NCBI GenBank assembly: GCA_027296925.1
Contig: JAPUIP010000533.1
Coordinates: forward strand, 1 to 7,068
Source: Candidatus Poribacteria bacterium
GTDB taxonomy: Bacteria > Poribacteria > WGA-4E > PCPOR2b
DNA length: 7,068 nt
Direction of reading: 5' to 3'
Under the pieces are notes generated by a model. The model did no database searches and was not told where the DNA came from. It saw only the letters and a list, made by a program, of their open reading frames with translations. Both the position numbers and the translations under genes were made by a program. Shown here one piece after another: positions 1 to 6,257 of the stretch; within the stretch, counting starts at the first letter, position 1, and each line of letters starts with the position of its first letter.

Positions 1-15
1 TGACCTGAGAAGAGA

Positions 16-1662
16 TTAGTACCAAACGCGGGGCCTGTTCTCGGCGAGGAGTTGAGGAAACGGTTCCGGAAACGGCAATCGTGATAACAGCAGACAGGAC
101 GATGGTGCATTCCCTGTCAACCACCGCTTCATGAAATCCGCCTCGCTCAATCGTATTCCACATTGTTCAAGGGGATTTGTCAGCGTGATTTGAGCGGCGT
201 CCGCGTCCCAATCGGTGAGCACCCACAGGTGTTTCCCACCGACCGGTGAACGCAGCAGGACGATGGGTGTCCAGCCATCTTTCAGCAACGTGCGTAGTTG
301 GCTCTTCCTACAATGAGAGATTAAGAGCGGGTATTGTCCCGGTCCTCGCGCAATGCGTCGAAGTTGCGCAAGCGAGTACGCATCCCACTGCTGCACACCT
401 CGGATGGCGCGAAGTCGGCGGAAGGCATAACTGATCGTAGACAGATTCGCCTGCGCTGATGTGGCCTGAGAAGACGTCGCAAACTCATCTCCGGAGCGCG
501 CCCGATCTAATGAAGACGTCCGGTGCGGAGGGCCTGTTGGACGCCGATAAACCGTGTGGCTTCTAACCCTGTTGGGCACCGGGGGATCATGTCCTGCCGC
601 TCGCGGTGTAGATAAAAATTCGGTGACGTCCTGCGAAGGCATCGAGCTTCTGAACGGTTTCGGTATCTTCGGCGCCGCTTCAATTGAAGGCGATGCCGGC
701 GGGGGAAGTCTGAAATCCTCCCAGAATGAGCGGAGTTCGTGGGTTGCTGCCAGCAATTGTGGAAGGGAATGACGTTGTACGCTCGGCTGAACAGTCAGAT
801 TTTGCGCTCGTGAATCGGAGCGCATCCCAAGTCCTTTCCTGTTGGGAGTGACCAACTTCCGTGGCGGACGGCTGCGATGCTGCTGAAGGGGAAGACGGCG
901 ATCGGTTGAATTGGCGGCGATGAAGTGGACGGGGCTCGCCGGAACCGGAGTGAGTGTATCAACGCGCGTTATTGGAAAGTAGCACAGCGCGGCGACAAGG
1001 ATCAGATGAACAGTGAGGGAGAAAAAACCAGAAACCGGCAACGTCGCAGTGGCAGAGGCGCCCGCGTCTGCCTCGCCCCATCTCAGGATTCTGAAGGGAA
1101 ACAGAAGGCAACCCAGGTAGAATTGCAATTGAGTTTTTAACGCCTTTCGCGCAACGCTAAACAGGGATTTGACCGCCTGCACATTCCCGCCAATCCGTCG
1201 TGCAATTTCTTTGTATTCAAGACCTTCCAGTAGGCGTAACTTCGCCACCGCTCGCTGGCGTTTCGGCAGTCCGTCAATCGCGTGCTGAATCTGTTCCTCC
1301 AATTCCCTATTGGTCACTTGGTCCAATGCATCTCGATCGTTCCCCGCCAATTTTAGGAGCAACTCATCATCCGCAACAGTCGGCATCCCCCTATTCCGTC
1401 GATATTCATCAATGCACTGGTTCTGTGCAATCCGATGCAGCCAGTTGCAGAAACTCCGGCGCGGATCGAAGGATTCAATGTGAGAAACCGCCTTGAGAAT
1501 GGCCTCCTGATACATGTCCTCCGCTTCTTCATAAGATCTGGCTAGCGGCACAATCTGCCGGATCAGCCGCACGCGGTAGCGTCGGTCAAGCACGGCAAGG
1601 GCGGTCAGATCGCCGGCTTTGAGCCGGATGACCAATTCCTGATCTGTGGGTTTGTGCGTCAC
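16..1662 (-). CDS. ECF-like sigma-70 factor with transmembrane helix and C39-peptidase-like C-terminal domain
   Basis: Numbering is from the GTG at 1662 (548 residues). Residues 22-91 fit sigma-70 region 2, with the DMYQEAILKA and FCNWLHRIAQNQCIDEYRR segments. Residues 120-180 fit region 4: a GLPKRQRAVAKLRL helix, then the helix-turn-helix EYKEIARRIGGNVQAVKSLF. It should therefore direct RNA polymerase to specific promoters. Unusually, it continues: about 208-231 is a hydrophobic, likely membrane-spanning helix (LTVHLILVAALCYFP), about 235-405 is a Pro/Ser/Arg-rich, probably disordered linker, and about 405-525 resembles a C39-like papain-fold domain. In that domain a GWTPIVLLRSP strand precedes GGKHLWVLTDWD (candidate His478) and LTNPLE (candidate Asn496), but the position where the nucleophilic Cys is expected (ANLSTISYAFRRL) has none. 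An in-frame ATG at 1743 would add 27 residues and overlap the upstream dehydratase gene. I prefer GTG 1662 because a perfect GGAGGT precedes it and sigma homology begins just after it. The sigma assignment is secure; the C-terminal assignment is by eye and moderate. Confidence 0.85.
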   Translation of the reverse strand: MTHKPTDQELVIRLKAGDLTALAVLDRRYRVRLIRQIVPLARSYEEAEDMYQEAILKAVSHIESFDPRRSFCNWLHRIAQNQCIDEYRRNRGMPTVADDELLLKLAGNDRDALDQVTNRELEEQIQHAIDGLPKRQRAVAKLRLLEGLEYKEIARRIGGNVQAVKSLFSVARKALKTQLQFYLGCLLFPFRILRWGEADAGASATATLPVSGFFSLTVHLILVAALCYFPITRVDTLTPVPASPVHFIAANSTDRRLPLQQHRSRPPRKLVTPNRKGLGMRSDSRAQNLTVQPSVQRHSLPQLLAATHELRSFWEDFRLPPPASPSIEAAPKIPKPFRSSMPSQDVTEFLSTPRAAGHDPPVPNRVRSHTVYRRPTGPPHRTSSLDRARSGDEFATSSQATSAQANLSTISYAFRRLRAIRGVQQWDAYSLAQLRRIARGPGQYPLLISHCRKSQLRTLLKDGWTPIVLLRSPVGGKHLWVLTDWDADAAQITLTNPLEQCGIRLSEADFMKRWLTGNAPSSCLLLSRLPFPEPFPQLLAENRPRVWY

Positions 1663-1668
1663 CGCTAC

Positions 1669-1674
1669 ACCTCC
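1669..1674 (-). promoter_or_regulatory. Shine-Dalgarno deciding the GTG start of the sigma factor
   Basis: GGAGGT on the minus strand lies 6 bases before the GTG at 1662. The in-frame ATGs at 1743 and 1689 have no comparable site (only a weak GAGAAG before 1743). Choosing this start removes a 25-base overlap with the dehydratase gene and leaves a 56-base gap. Confidence 0.7.
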
Positions 1675-1718
1675 GGGATGGATATACATCCGTACATACG
1701 TAAAATGATCGCGAAAGG

Positions 1719-2645
1719 TCAAATTGAGTTTTCTTTCTTCCATCTTAACAACTTCTCGATGCTTACGCCAATACCACCACAGACAATAACCAGCGCCGAA
1801 CCCGAAGTGCTGATGACGTCGGCATTGTCATAAACAACGGAGAGAGAAGCGCCGCAGGCTGGCTCAACGAGTATCCTGTGATCTTCGGCGAACTGCATAC
1901 AAGCATCAATGGCCGCTGCATCGGTCACGACGAACGGGACGACACTGTTTCTTTGCGCGTATTCAAACGCTTGTATACCTACTTGTTTGGCCCCCAAGCT
2001 CGTTGCAACGCTGCTGATACGATCCAACGTTACAAGTCTGCCGGCGGCAATCGACGATGCCAGCGAAGATGCGCCTTCTGTTTCCACTGCCACAATCGGA
2101 ATGTCCTGCCAACCGTGGCGTTCCAGGCCTTCGACGAGCCCACAGAGCAGTCCACCTCCGCCAACGGACAGGATGATAACATCAGGTTTCTTACATTGAT
2201 CCACGAGCTCGTCGACCATCGTGGCGTGGCCCCTCCATATCGTGGGATGATCAAAGGGAGGTATGTAGGCGCCATGGCGCTCCTCTGATAGCGATAATGC
2301 GAAGGCATGCGACTCATCCCATACAGCACCGTGCACAACAACTGTAGCGCCCTCTTGCTCGATCCGGTGGCGGACATCGCTCGCCGTCGTCTCCGGCACG
2401 ACGACAGTGACATCCACGCCGAGTTGGCTGCCTGCGTAGGCGACCGCGAAACCCGCATTCCCGCCGGAGGACGAAACGAGATGAGATATGCCGGAGTCAA
2501 CGTATTCTTTGCAGAGCAGACCCAGCCCGCGAATCTTGAAAGATCCAGTGGGCTGAAAACATTCCATCTTGAGGAAAATCGGTTTTCCTGCGGCCTCGCT
2601 CATTGGGAGGGATTCGAAAACCGGGGTCTCAACGTGCAGCATCAT
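1719..2645 (-). CDS. PLP-dependent L-serine/L-threonine dehydratase (ammonia-lyase), eukaryote-like SDS type
   Basis: The family converts L-serine to pyruvate, and L-threonine to 2-oxobutyrate, releasing ammonia in the cytoplasm. The protein is 308 residues and shows the full fold-type II signature: PTGSFKIRG at 32-40 with the PLP-binding Lys37, the substrate loop SSSGGNAG at 58-65, the phosphate-binding loop SVGGGGLLCG at 160-169, ILVEPACGA at 258-266, and VIVCGGIGVS at 286-295, whose Cys289 matches the residue that contacts the PLP ring in mammalian enzymes as I recall them. The stretch YIPPFDHPTIWRGHATMV (127-144) closely resembles mammalian and yeast serine dehydratase. There is no C-terminal ACT regulatory domain, so it is unlike biosynthetic IlvA, and the length is slightly below the roughly 325-residue mammalian form. 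A serine racemase or another beta-eliminating activity cannot be excluded. The gene lies 96 bases after the methyltransferase gene and 56 bases before the preferred sigma factor start. No regulatory site is evident. Confidence 0.88.
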   Translation of the reverse strand: MMLHVETPVFESLPMSEAAGKPIFLKMECFQPTGSFKIRGLGLLCKEYVDSGISHLVSSSGGNAGFAVAYAGSQLGVDVTVVVPETTASDVRHRIEQEGATVVVHGAVWDESHAFALSLSEERHGAYIPPFDHPTIWRGHATMVDELVDQCKKPDVIILSVGGGGLLCGLVEGLERHGWQDIPIVAVETEGASSLASSIAAGRLVTLDRISSVATSLGAKQVGIQAFEYAQRNSVVPFVVTDAAAIDACMQFAEDHRILVEPACGASLSVVYDNADVISTSGSALVIVCGGIGVSIEKLLRWKKENSI

Positions 2646-2648
2646 AAG

Positions 2649-2653
2649 TCCTT
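2649..2653 (-). promoter_or_regulatory. Shine-Dalgarno before the double ATG of the dehydratase
   Basis: AAGGA on the minus strand lies 3 bases from the first ATG (2645) and 6 bases from the second, adjacent ATG (2642). Spacing favours the second ATG as the true start, which would shorten the protein by one Met. Confidence 0.5.
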
Positions 2654-2741
2654 ATTGTCATTGGCACGGGCCCAGGAACTCAGCAGCATAAAAGCCGCCG
2701 CGCCGGATTGCACGCCTGCTGTAGTGAGTTATTGGTCCGCC

Positions 2742-3190
2742 CTATATCCACCTTCTCACTTTACTCCTGTACCTGAGCCATGCCTCACCGAACTTCTCTT
2801 CGAGCATTCTCTCCTCTACTTTTATGAACATCACGTTCATCAGCACAGCAAAGATCGGAATGACAACGAAAGGGATGAATGTACCTGTGAACACTCCCAG
2901 ACCAAACAGAATCAACACTAAACCCAGGTACATCGGGTTCCGCGTTATCCCGAAGACTCCGTTCGTGACTAACGCGGACGATTCCTCGAACGGCTTTACC
3001 GTCGTCTGGTGTTGCTTGAACGCCCTGACTGCTGTGAGGGTGAGGATGCCCCGATAGCGAAGGGAGCGACGCCAAGAAGATTCCACGGGAATCGCAGCAG
3101 CTTCATGCCAGGCAACAAGAAATGGAGCCCTACCATCGCAATAATGGATGCCAGGAAATAAGTGGGAGGCAACGGGCCTCTGTTCTTCAT
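2742..3190 (-). pseudogene. Isoprenylcysteine carboxyl methyltransferase-like membrane methyltransferase, frameshifted
   Basis: Two overlapping reading frames encode the halves of one small integral-membrane methyltransferase (ICMT/PEMT-like family, SAM-dependent). The first frame starts at the ATG at 3190, behind an AAGGA site spaced 7 bases, and gives MKNRGPLPPTYFLAS..., FPWNLLGVAPFAI. The other frame resumes with GILTLTAVRAFKQHQTTVKPFEE and carries the family hallmarks RNPMYLG and EERMLEEKFGEAWLRY...VRRWI. The join is at the four-G run (CCCC on the plus strand, 3049-3052). One extra G there restores a 149-residue protein reading AIGGILTL, a normal length for this bacterial subfamily. Predicted membrane helices in the restored protein are about 11-27, 38-55 and two in 88-124. 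As written, the upstream frame ends after 64 residues with a non-homologous tail. The natural substrate of bacterial members is mostly unknown, so prenyl-cysteine methylation should not be assumed. The frameshift may be a sequencing error, a real mutation or, less likely, ribosomal slippage. Confidence 0.82.
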
Positions 3191-3266
3191 GGATGTTTCC
3201 TTTTCAGTCAGGTTTCATTGCTCGAACGCCGGGCTGGTTGCCGGTACGCATCCTGTCCCCGCCGTC

Positions 3267-4193
3267 TCAATCATATTCTACGCGAATCGTCTCTTCAATT
3301 TCCTCCCGATAAGGGCCGTAAAGTCCAAAAGCCACGATCGTTTTGATCAGGTTCTGAGGAATGCCCGTATCGTAGCGAGTTCCTTGCATGAGATAACCGT
3401 ACATCCCCTCCTGCCGCATGACTTCGCCCATCGCGTCACGGAGTTGGATTTCCCCCTGAGTGCGAATCCCATGCGTGTAGTTGTAATCGAGGACTTCAAA
3501 CAACAGCGGTGTCAAGAGATCGATGCCGAAATTGCACAGGTACATCCCCGGCGCCAGCGCTTCGACGCGGAGATGCTTCCGGGCAAAGTCCACGCTCGGC
3601 TTCTCTGCTGTGAGATCGAGTTCAAAAAGGTTGGGTCGATTTGGGATACGCTTTCCCCGCACAAGTCCGTTGAGATGGAGTTCGCTTTCACGACAGAGAT
3701 CGAGGCTGGTCACGGATTTGCCGCCCTGTTCGTAAACTTCAACGAGTTGTCTGGCGCATGGGGTATCCGTTTTTGAAATGTAAACATGGTCGCCCAAAAA
3801 GACCAGTACCGGTTCCTGCCCAACAAAATCCTTCGCACAGTAGACCGCATGCCCGTACCCCTCCTGCGACTCCTGAACGGCAAACTGAATTCGCTTGCCA
3901 ATCGCCGCGACCTTTTCGGCTTGTGCGGCAAGTTCAGGTTTCTGCCGGATGGCATCAACAACGTCCCCGGAGAAGTACGCTTCAATCGGCGCGCGCTGTT
4001 CCGGCTGAATCACCAGGCAGATCTCTTCGACACCGGCGGCTAACGCTTCCTCGATGATGATTTGGATTGTTGGCTTGGCAACGCCGTCGCGATCGACTAA
4101 CGGAAAGAGCGCCTTTTGGACAGTCTTTGTGGCAGGAAAGAGGCGTGTGCCGTATCCCGCGATCGGTATAATGGCTTTTCGGATGGGTTGCAT
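3267..4193 (-). CDS. galU: GalU-family UTP--glucose-1-phosphate uridylyltransferase
   Basis: It is expected to make UDP-glucose from UTP and glucose 1-phosphate (or a related NDP-sugar) for cell-envelope polysaccharide and glycosylation. It has 308 residues, close to bacterial GalU (about 300). Visible motifs are the nucleotide-binding loop AIIPIAGYGTRLFPATK (7-23), KALFP with the conserved Lys27, KPTIQIIIEEAL (40-51), QESQEGYGHAVYCA (107-120), VFLGDHVY (131-138) with the likely metal-binding Asp135, EKP (197-199), and GTRYDTG (271-277), matching the GalU GKRYDCG motif. Two points are unusual. About five extra residues (RDGVA) sit between LVD and KPTIQ, where classical GalU reads VDKPTIQ directly, and the usual acidic pair after LG/LA is Asp-His. 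No good Shine-Dalgarno precedes the ATG at 4193. The gene begins 102 bases after the antitoxin gene, so it may have its own promoter, although I could not identify one. The family call is strong; exact substrate specificity is inferred. Confidence 0.8.
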   Translation of the reverse strand: MQPIRKAIIPIAGYGTRLFPATKTVQKALFPLVDRDGVAKPTIQIIIEEALAAGVEEICLVIQPEQRAPIEAYFSGDVVDAIRQKPELAAQAEKVAAIGKRIQFAVQESQEGYGHAVYCAKDFVGQEPVLVFLGDHVYISKTDTPCARQLVEVYEQGGKSVTSLDLCRESELHLNGLVRGKRIPNRPNLFELDLTAEKPSVDFARKHLRVEALAPGMYLCNFGIDLLTPLLFEVLDYNYTHGIRTQGEIQLRDAMGEVMRQEGMYGYLMQGTRYDTGIPQNLIKTIVAFGLYGPYREEIEETIRVEYD

Positions 4194-4295
4194 AACAATT
4201 CAACGTAAAACGCAAAGGCATACACACATGAACAGACTCAACTTGTATTCGGAATAAGCATGGTAGGTTCTATGACGATTTACTCATAAAGTTGT

Positions 4296-4553
4296 TTATC
4301 GTTGCGCCCCAGGCGACACAGCAATAAACAAAGTTTGAAGTGCCCGCGTTAAGATCTCCTCTTCGTCACGGAAAAGGCCTGTTGCCAGGAGACTATCAAT
4401 AAGCTGCCGTATCTCTTTTCGCATTAATACGGCTTGAGTGAATCCTTCCGACTTTTTCGGCTCTAATGCTTTGGTAAATGATGCAATATCTTTGTCCACA
4501 TCCGCTGGTGATAACAATTCTGCTTCAGGTTCGTGAGCTGTAATTGGGGTCAT
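4296..4553 (-). CDS. Small ribbon-helix-helix-like protein, putative antitoxin of the PIN-type toxin
   Basis: This is an 85-residue protein with no assignment that I recognise firmly. Residues 47-76 (EIRQLIDSLLATGLFRDEEE, then ILTRALQTLF) resemble the helical part of ParD/CopG-like or UPF0175-like antitoxins, where a 'G-x-[FY]-x-[DS]-x-x-E-[VI]-[LI]-x-x-A-[LI]' pattern is typical. The N-terminal 45 residues are acidic and polar, then lysine-containing (KALEPKKSEGF), with no clear beta strand of a complete ribbon-helix-helix fold. The gene starts 8 bases after the stop of the PIN-like gene, and its Shine-Dalgarno lies inside that gene, so the two are almost certainly co-translated. An antitoxin function is inferred from size, the helix pattern and the neighbour. 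The C-terminus SPGAQR shows no further conserved block, and I found no extension of homology in the other frames downstream. Confidence 0.6.
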   Translation of the reverse strand: MTPITAHEPEAELLSPADVDKDIASFTKALEPKKSEGFTQAVLMRKEIRQLIDSLLATGLFRDEEEILTRALQTLFIAVSPGAQR

Positions 4554-4561
4554 GACTGATT

Positions 4562-5125
4562 CTACCTCCCATAATTTTGTGCAACGTATTCAATCAAATT
4601 ATGACTATAGCGAGTCCCTTGTTGTTGACAAAGAGTTAGTAAGCTCTGAATCTCAGCCGCATTTAACAATCCATCTATCCCTGCACGTCCCACAATGCCC
4701 GGAAAACCGATGATATTCAGCCCCATTTCTTCTGCAACTGCTCGTGCCGCTTTCTCATCTAACAGAATCCACTGGCAATTCAACGCTCGCCGCTGCATCA
4801 AAACCATCGCTTCGGCCTCCGGCAGGTGATGGTGATAATCTACAACTGACGCATAAGGCGATGCGGCGATCCGACGTGCAATCTCTTCTGCGTGTATCTG
4901 CTCGGCCATCGTTAAATCGGAGGCAACAATAATAAACCCATCTCCGATCAACTGTTGAATTTCCACCCTCACACCATGTTGCTCAAACTCGTATAATTGG
5001 GATGGCGCAATGTATATCACACTAAAATAACGCTTCAGCAGGTCCACTTTTGCGCATTGAAAAGCAGAAATGAACGGGCCTGTATTTGAAACAGCAGGGA
5101 TCTTTTCGGGGGTATGATTCTCCAT
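4562..5125 (-). CDS. DUF3368/PIN-like nuclease, putative toxin
   Basis: A 187-residue protein resembling DUF3368-type PIN-domain proteins, many of which are toxins that cleave RNA with a metal-binding acidic cluster. The N-terminal VSNTGPFIS (12-20) matches the family start VS[ND]TxPLI. A strand IAPSQLYEFEQHGV (39-52) provides Glu46/Glu48. LPEAEAMVLMQ (101-111) corresponds to the conserved D-x-G-E-A-E-A region with Glu103 and Glu105. WILLDEKAARAVAEEMGLNI (119-138) carries Asp123, followed by the typical IGFPGIVGRAGIDGLL (138-154). The first acidic position is Asn14, which is also common in this family. The length is a little above the usual 150-165 residues. Translation begins at the ATG at 5125 behind AGGAAG, spaced 6 bases. 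The gene follows the ABC ATPase by 57 bases and precedes the putative antitoxin by 8. Family membership is well supported; toxicity and RNA target are inferred. Confidence 0.8.
   Translation of the reverse strand: MENHTPEKIPAVSNTGPFISAFQCAKVDLLKRYFSVIYIAPSQLYEFEQHGVRVEIQQLIGDGFIIVASDLTMAEQIHAEEIARRIAASPYASVVDYHHHLPEAEAMVLMQRRALNCQWILLDEKAARAVAEEMGLNIIGFPGIVGRAGIDGLLNAAEIQSLLTLCQQQGTRYSHNLIEYVAQNYGR
4565..4570 (-). promoter_or_regulatory. Shine-Dalgarno of the antitoxin embedded in the toxin's last codons
   Basis: The final codons of the PIN-like gene, GGG AGG TAG, form a strong GGGAGG ribosome-binding site 11 bases before the ATG at 4553. Ribosomes ending the toxin would cover the site and can restart on the antitoxin, so translation of the two is likely coupled. 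The spacing is slightly longer than optimal. Confidence 0.6.
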
Positions 5126-5182
5126 TTTATTCTTCCTGTTTCGCTTAGCCGATCGGTTTCACTTTCATCAACGCGCCGGTTT

Positions 5183-6205
5183 TCAAACTGAGCGCAAGGG
5201 TCCATCAACTGGCTGTTCGATAGAGACTTTGTTTTCATAGATGGCTCGCACGACCTCCTCAATCTCAGGTTCCTGAACCGACAGATCGACAATCTTGAAG
5301 CGGCTGAGTATCTCGCCGATGAGATCCGCCGCGCTGATTTCATCCAGCGAGAATCGGTAGTGAACCCGTCCCTTTTCCCGATGGACAATAACGGCGTCGC
5401 GCATGTCTACATCTGCATATTCCTCCGCATAATCGACAATCAGCAGCCGTTCGCTAGAAAGCAGGTTTCGGATGGCAGCGAGCGGCCCATCGAACAGGAT
5501 GCGCGCGTTGTCAATCAGGATAATCCGTTCGCACAGGCGTTCCACATCGTCGAGGTCGTGGGTTGTCAAAATGATCGTAACCTGACGTTCGACGTTGATT
5601 TGGCGAATAAACTGGCGGAGGCGTTCCTTGGCGACCACATCCAGACCAATCGTGGGTTCGTCGAGAAACAGCACGTCGGGATTGTGCAGCAGAGCGGCAG
5701 CGATATCGGCACGCATTCGCTGCCCCAAGCTGAGTTGGCGGACTGGTGTCTTAAAGAAACCTTTCAGCTCAAAGATGCTGTCGAACAGTTCAAGATTTTC
5801 CCGGTATTGCTTCATCGGAATCTGATAGATGTGCCGCAAGAGCTCGAAGGATTCCTGCACCGGCAGATCAAACCACAGATGTGTCCGCTGACCGAATACA
5901 ACCCCGATCCGTCTGGCGTTTTCCTTGCGCTCTCGATGGGGGACGTAGCCGTTGACGGTGAGGTGTCCAGAGGTCGGCACGAGAATGCCCGTTAGCATCT
6001 TAATGGTGGTGGACTTCCCGGCGCCATTCGGGCCGATATAGCCAACGATTTCGCCGCGTCGCATGCTGAACGAGATATGATCGACAGCCCGCACAACGGT
6101 GTGTTGGCGTGAGAACAGGTTGACGAAGGTCCCCAGAAATCCTCGGCGATGGTGGTAAATCTTGAATTCCTTGCTCAGTTCTTTGACTTCGATGATCGGT
6201 TCCAT
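5183..6205 (-). CDS. ABC-2 type exporter ATP-binding protein (COG4586-like)
   Basis: This cytoplasmic ATPase would power export by the permease encoded just upstream. It has 340 residues with all ABC motifs: Walker A GPNGAGKST (58-66), Q-loop VVFGQRTHLWFDLP (102-115, Gln106), signature LSLGQRMRADIA (158-169), Walker B DVLFLDEPTIGLD (177-189) and H-loop ILTTHDLDD (212-220, His216). The N-terminal ELSKEFKIYHHRRGFLGTFV and the GQRTHLWFDLPVQES form of the Q-loop are typical of the uncharacterised COG4586 group, whose partners are DUF990-type permeases. Residues about 245-340 form an extra C-terminal domain (ERLLIVDYAEEY to VVRAIYENKV) like that of other ABC-2 exporter ATPases. Translation begins at the ATG at 6205 behind GAAGGA, spaced 5 bases. 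The gene lies 52 bases after the permease, presumably in the same operon. The exported substrate cannot be told from the sequence. Confidence 0.92.
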   Translation of the reverse strand: MEPIIEVKELSKEFKIYHHRRGFLGTFVNLFSRQHTVVRAVDHISFSMRRGEIVGYIGPNGAGKSTTIKMLTGILVPTSGHLTVNGYVPHRERKENARRIGVVFGQRTHLWFDLPVQESFELLRHIYQIPMKQYRENLELFDSIFELKGFFKTPVRQLSLGQRMRADIAAALLHNPDVLFLDEPTIGLDVVAKERLRQFIRQINVERQVTIILTTHDLDDVERLCERIILIDNARILFDGPLAAIRNLLSSERLLIVDYAEEYADVDMRDAVIVHREKGRVHYRFSLDEISAADLIGEILSRFKIVDLSVQEPEIEEVVRAIYENKVSIEQPVDGPLRSV

Positions 6206-6257
6206 GAGTTTCCTTCACACCCAGGGATGGGGATTATATAGCCAAAATTTCCGTTAA

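Noticed and set aside
2642..2689. A 15-codon upstream reading frame (MLLSSWARANDNKDL) whose stop overlaps the dehydratase start
   Set aside because: It has no ribosome-binding site, no run of regulatory codons and no attenuator-like hairpin; the overlap is most likely chance.
2681..2721. Inverted repeat CAGCAG ... CTGCTG in the gap before the dehydratase gene
   Set aside because: Only 6 base pairs with a 29-base loop and no T run; expected by chance and not a credible terminator or riboswitch.
3211..3266. GC-rich CCGG-containing repeat between the galU-like and methyltransferase genes as a terminator
   Set aside because: The stem is only 4 base pairs and no T run follows.
3162..3776. Long plus-strand open frames opposite the galU-like and dehydratase genes (also 2307-2921 and 5360-5995)
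   Set aside because: They mirror well-conserved minus-strand genes, show no recognisable domains and have no ribosome-binding context; they are antisense shadows.
4194..4295. Possible promoter in the gap before the galU-like gene (TTGAGT-like -35)
   Set aside because: No -10 box at an acceptable distance; the AT-rich gap is compatible with a promoter, but I cannot place one.
5149..5156. Palindrome CCGATCGG between the ATPase and PIN-like genes, a possible antitoxin operator
   Set aside because: It is a single 8-base palindrome without a repeat partner or a convincing promoter around it.
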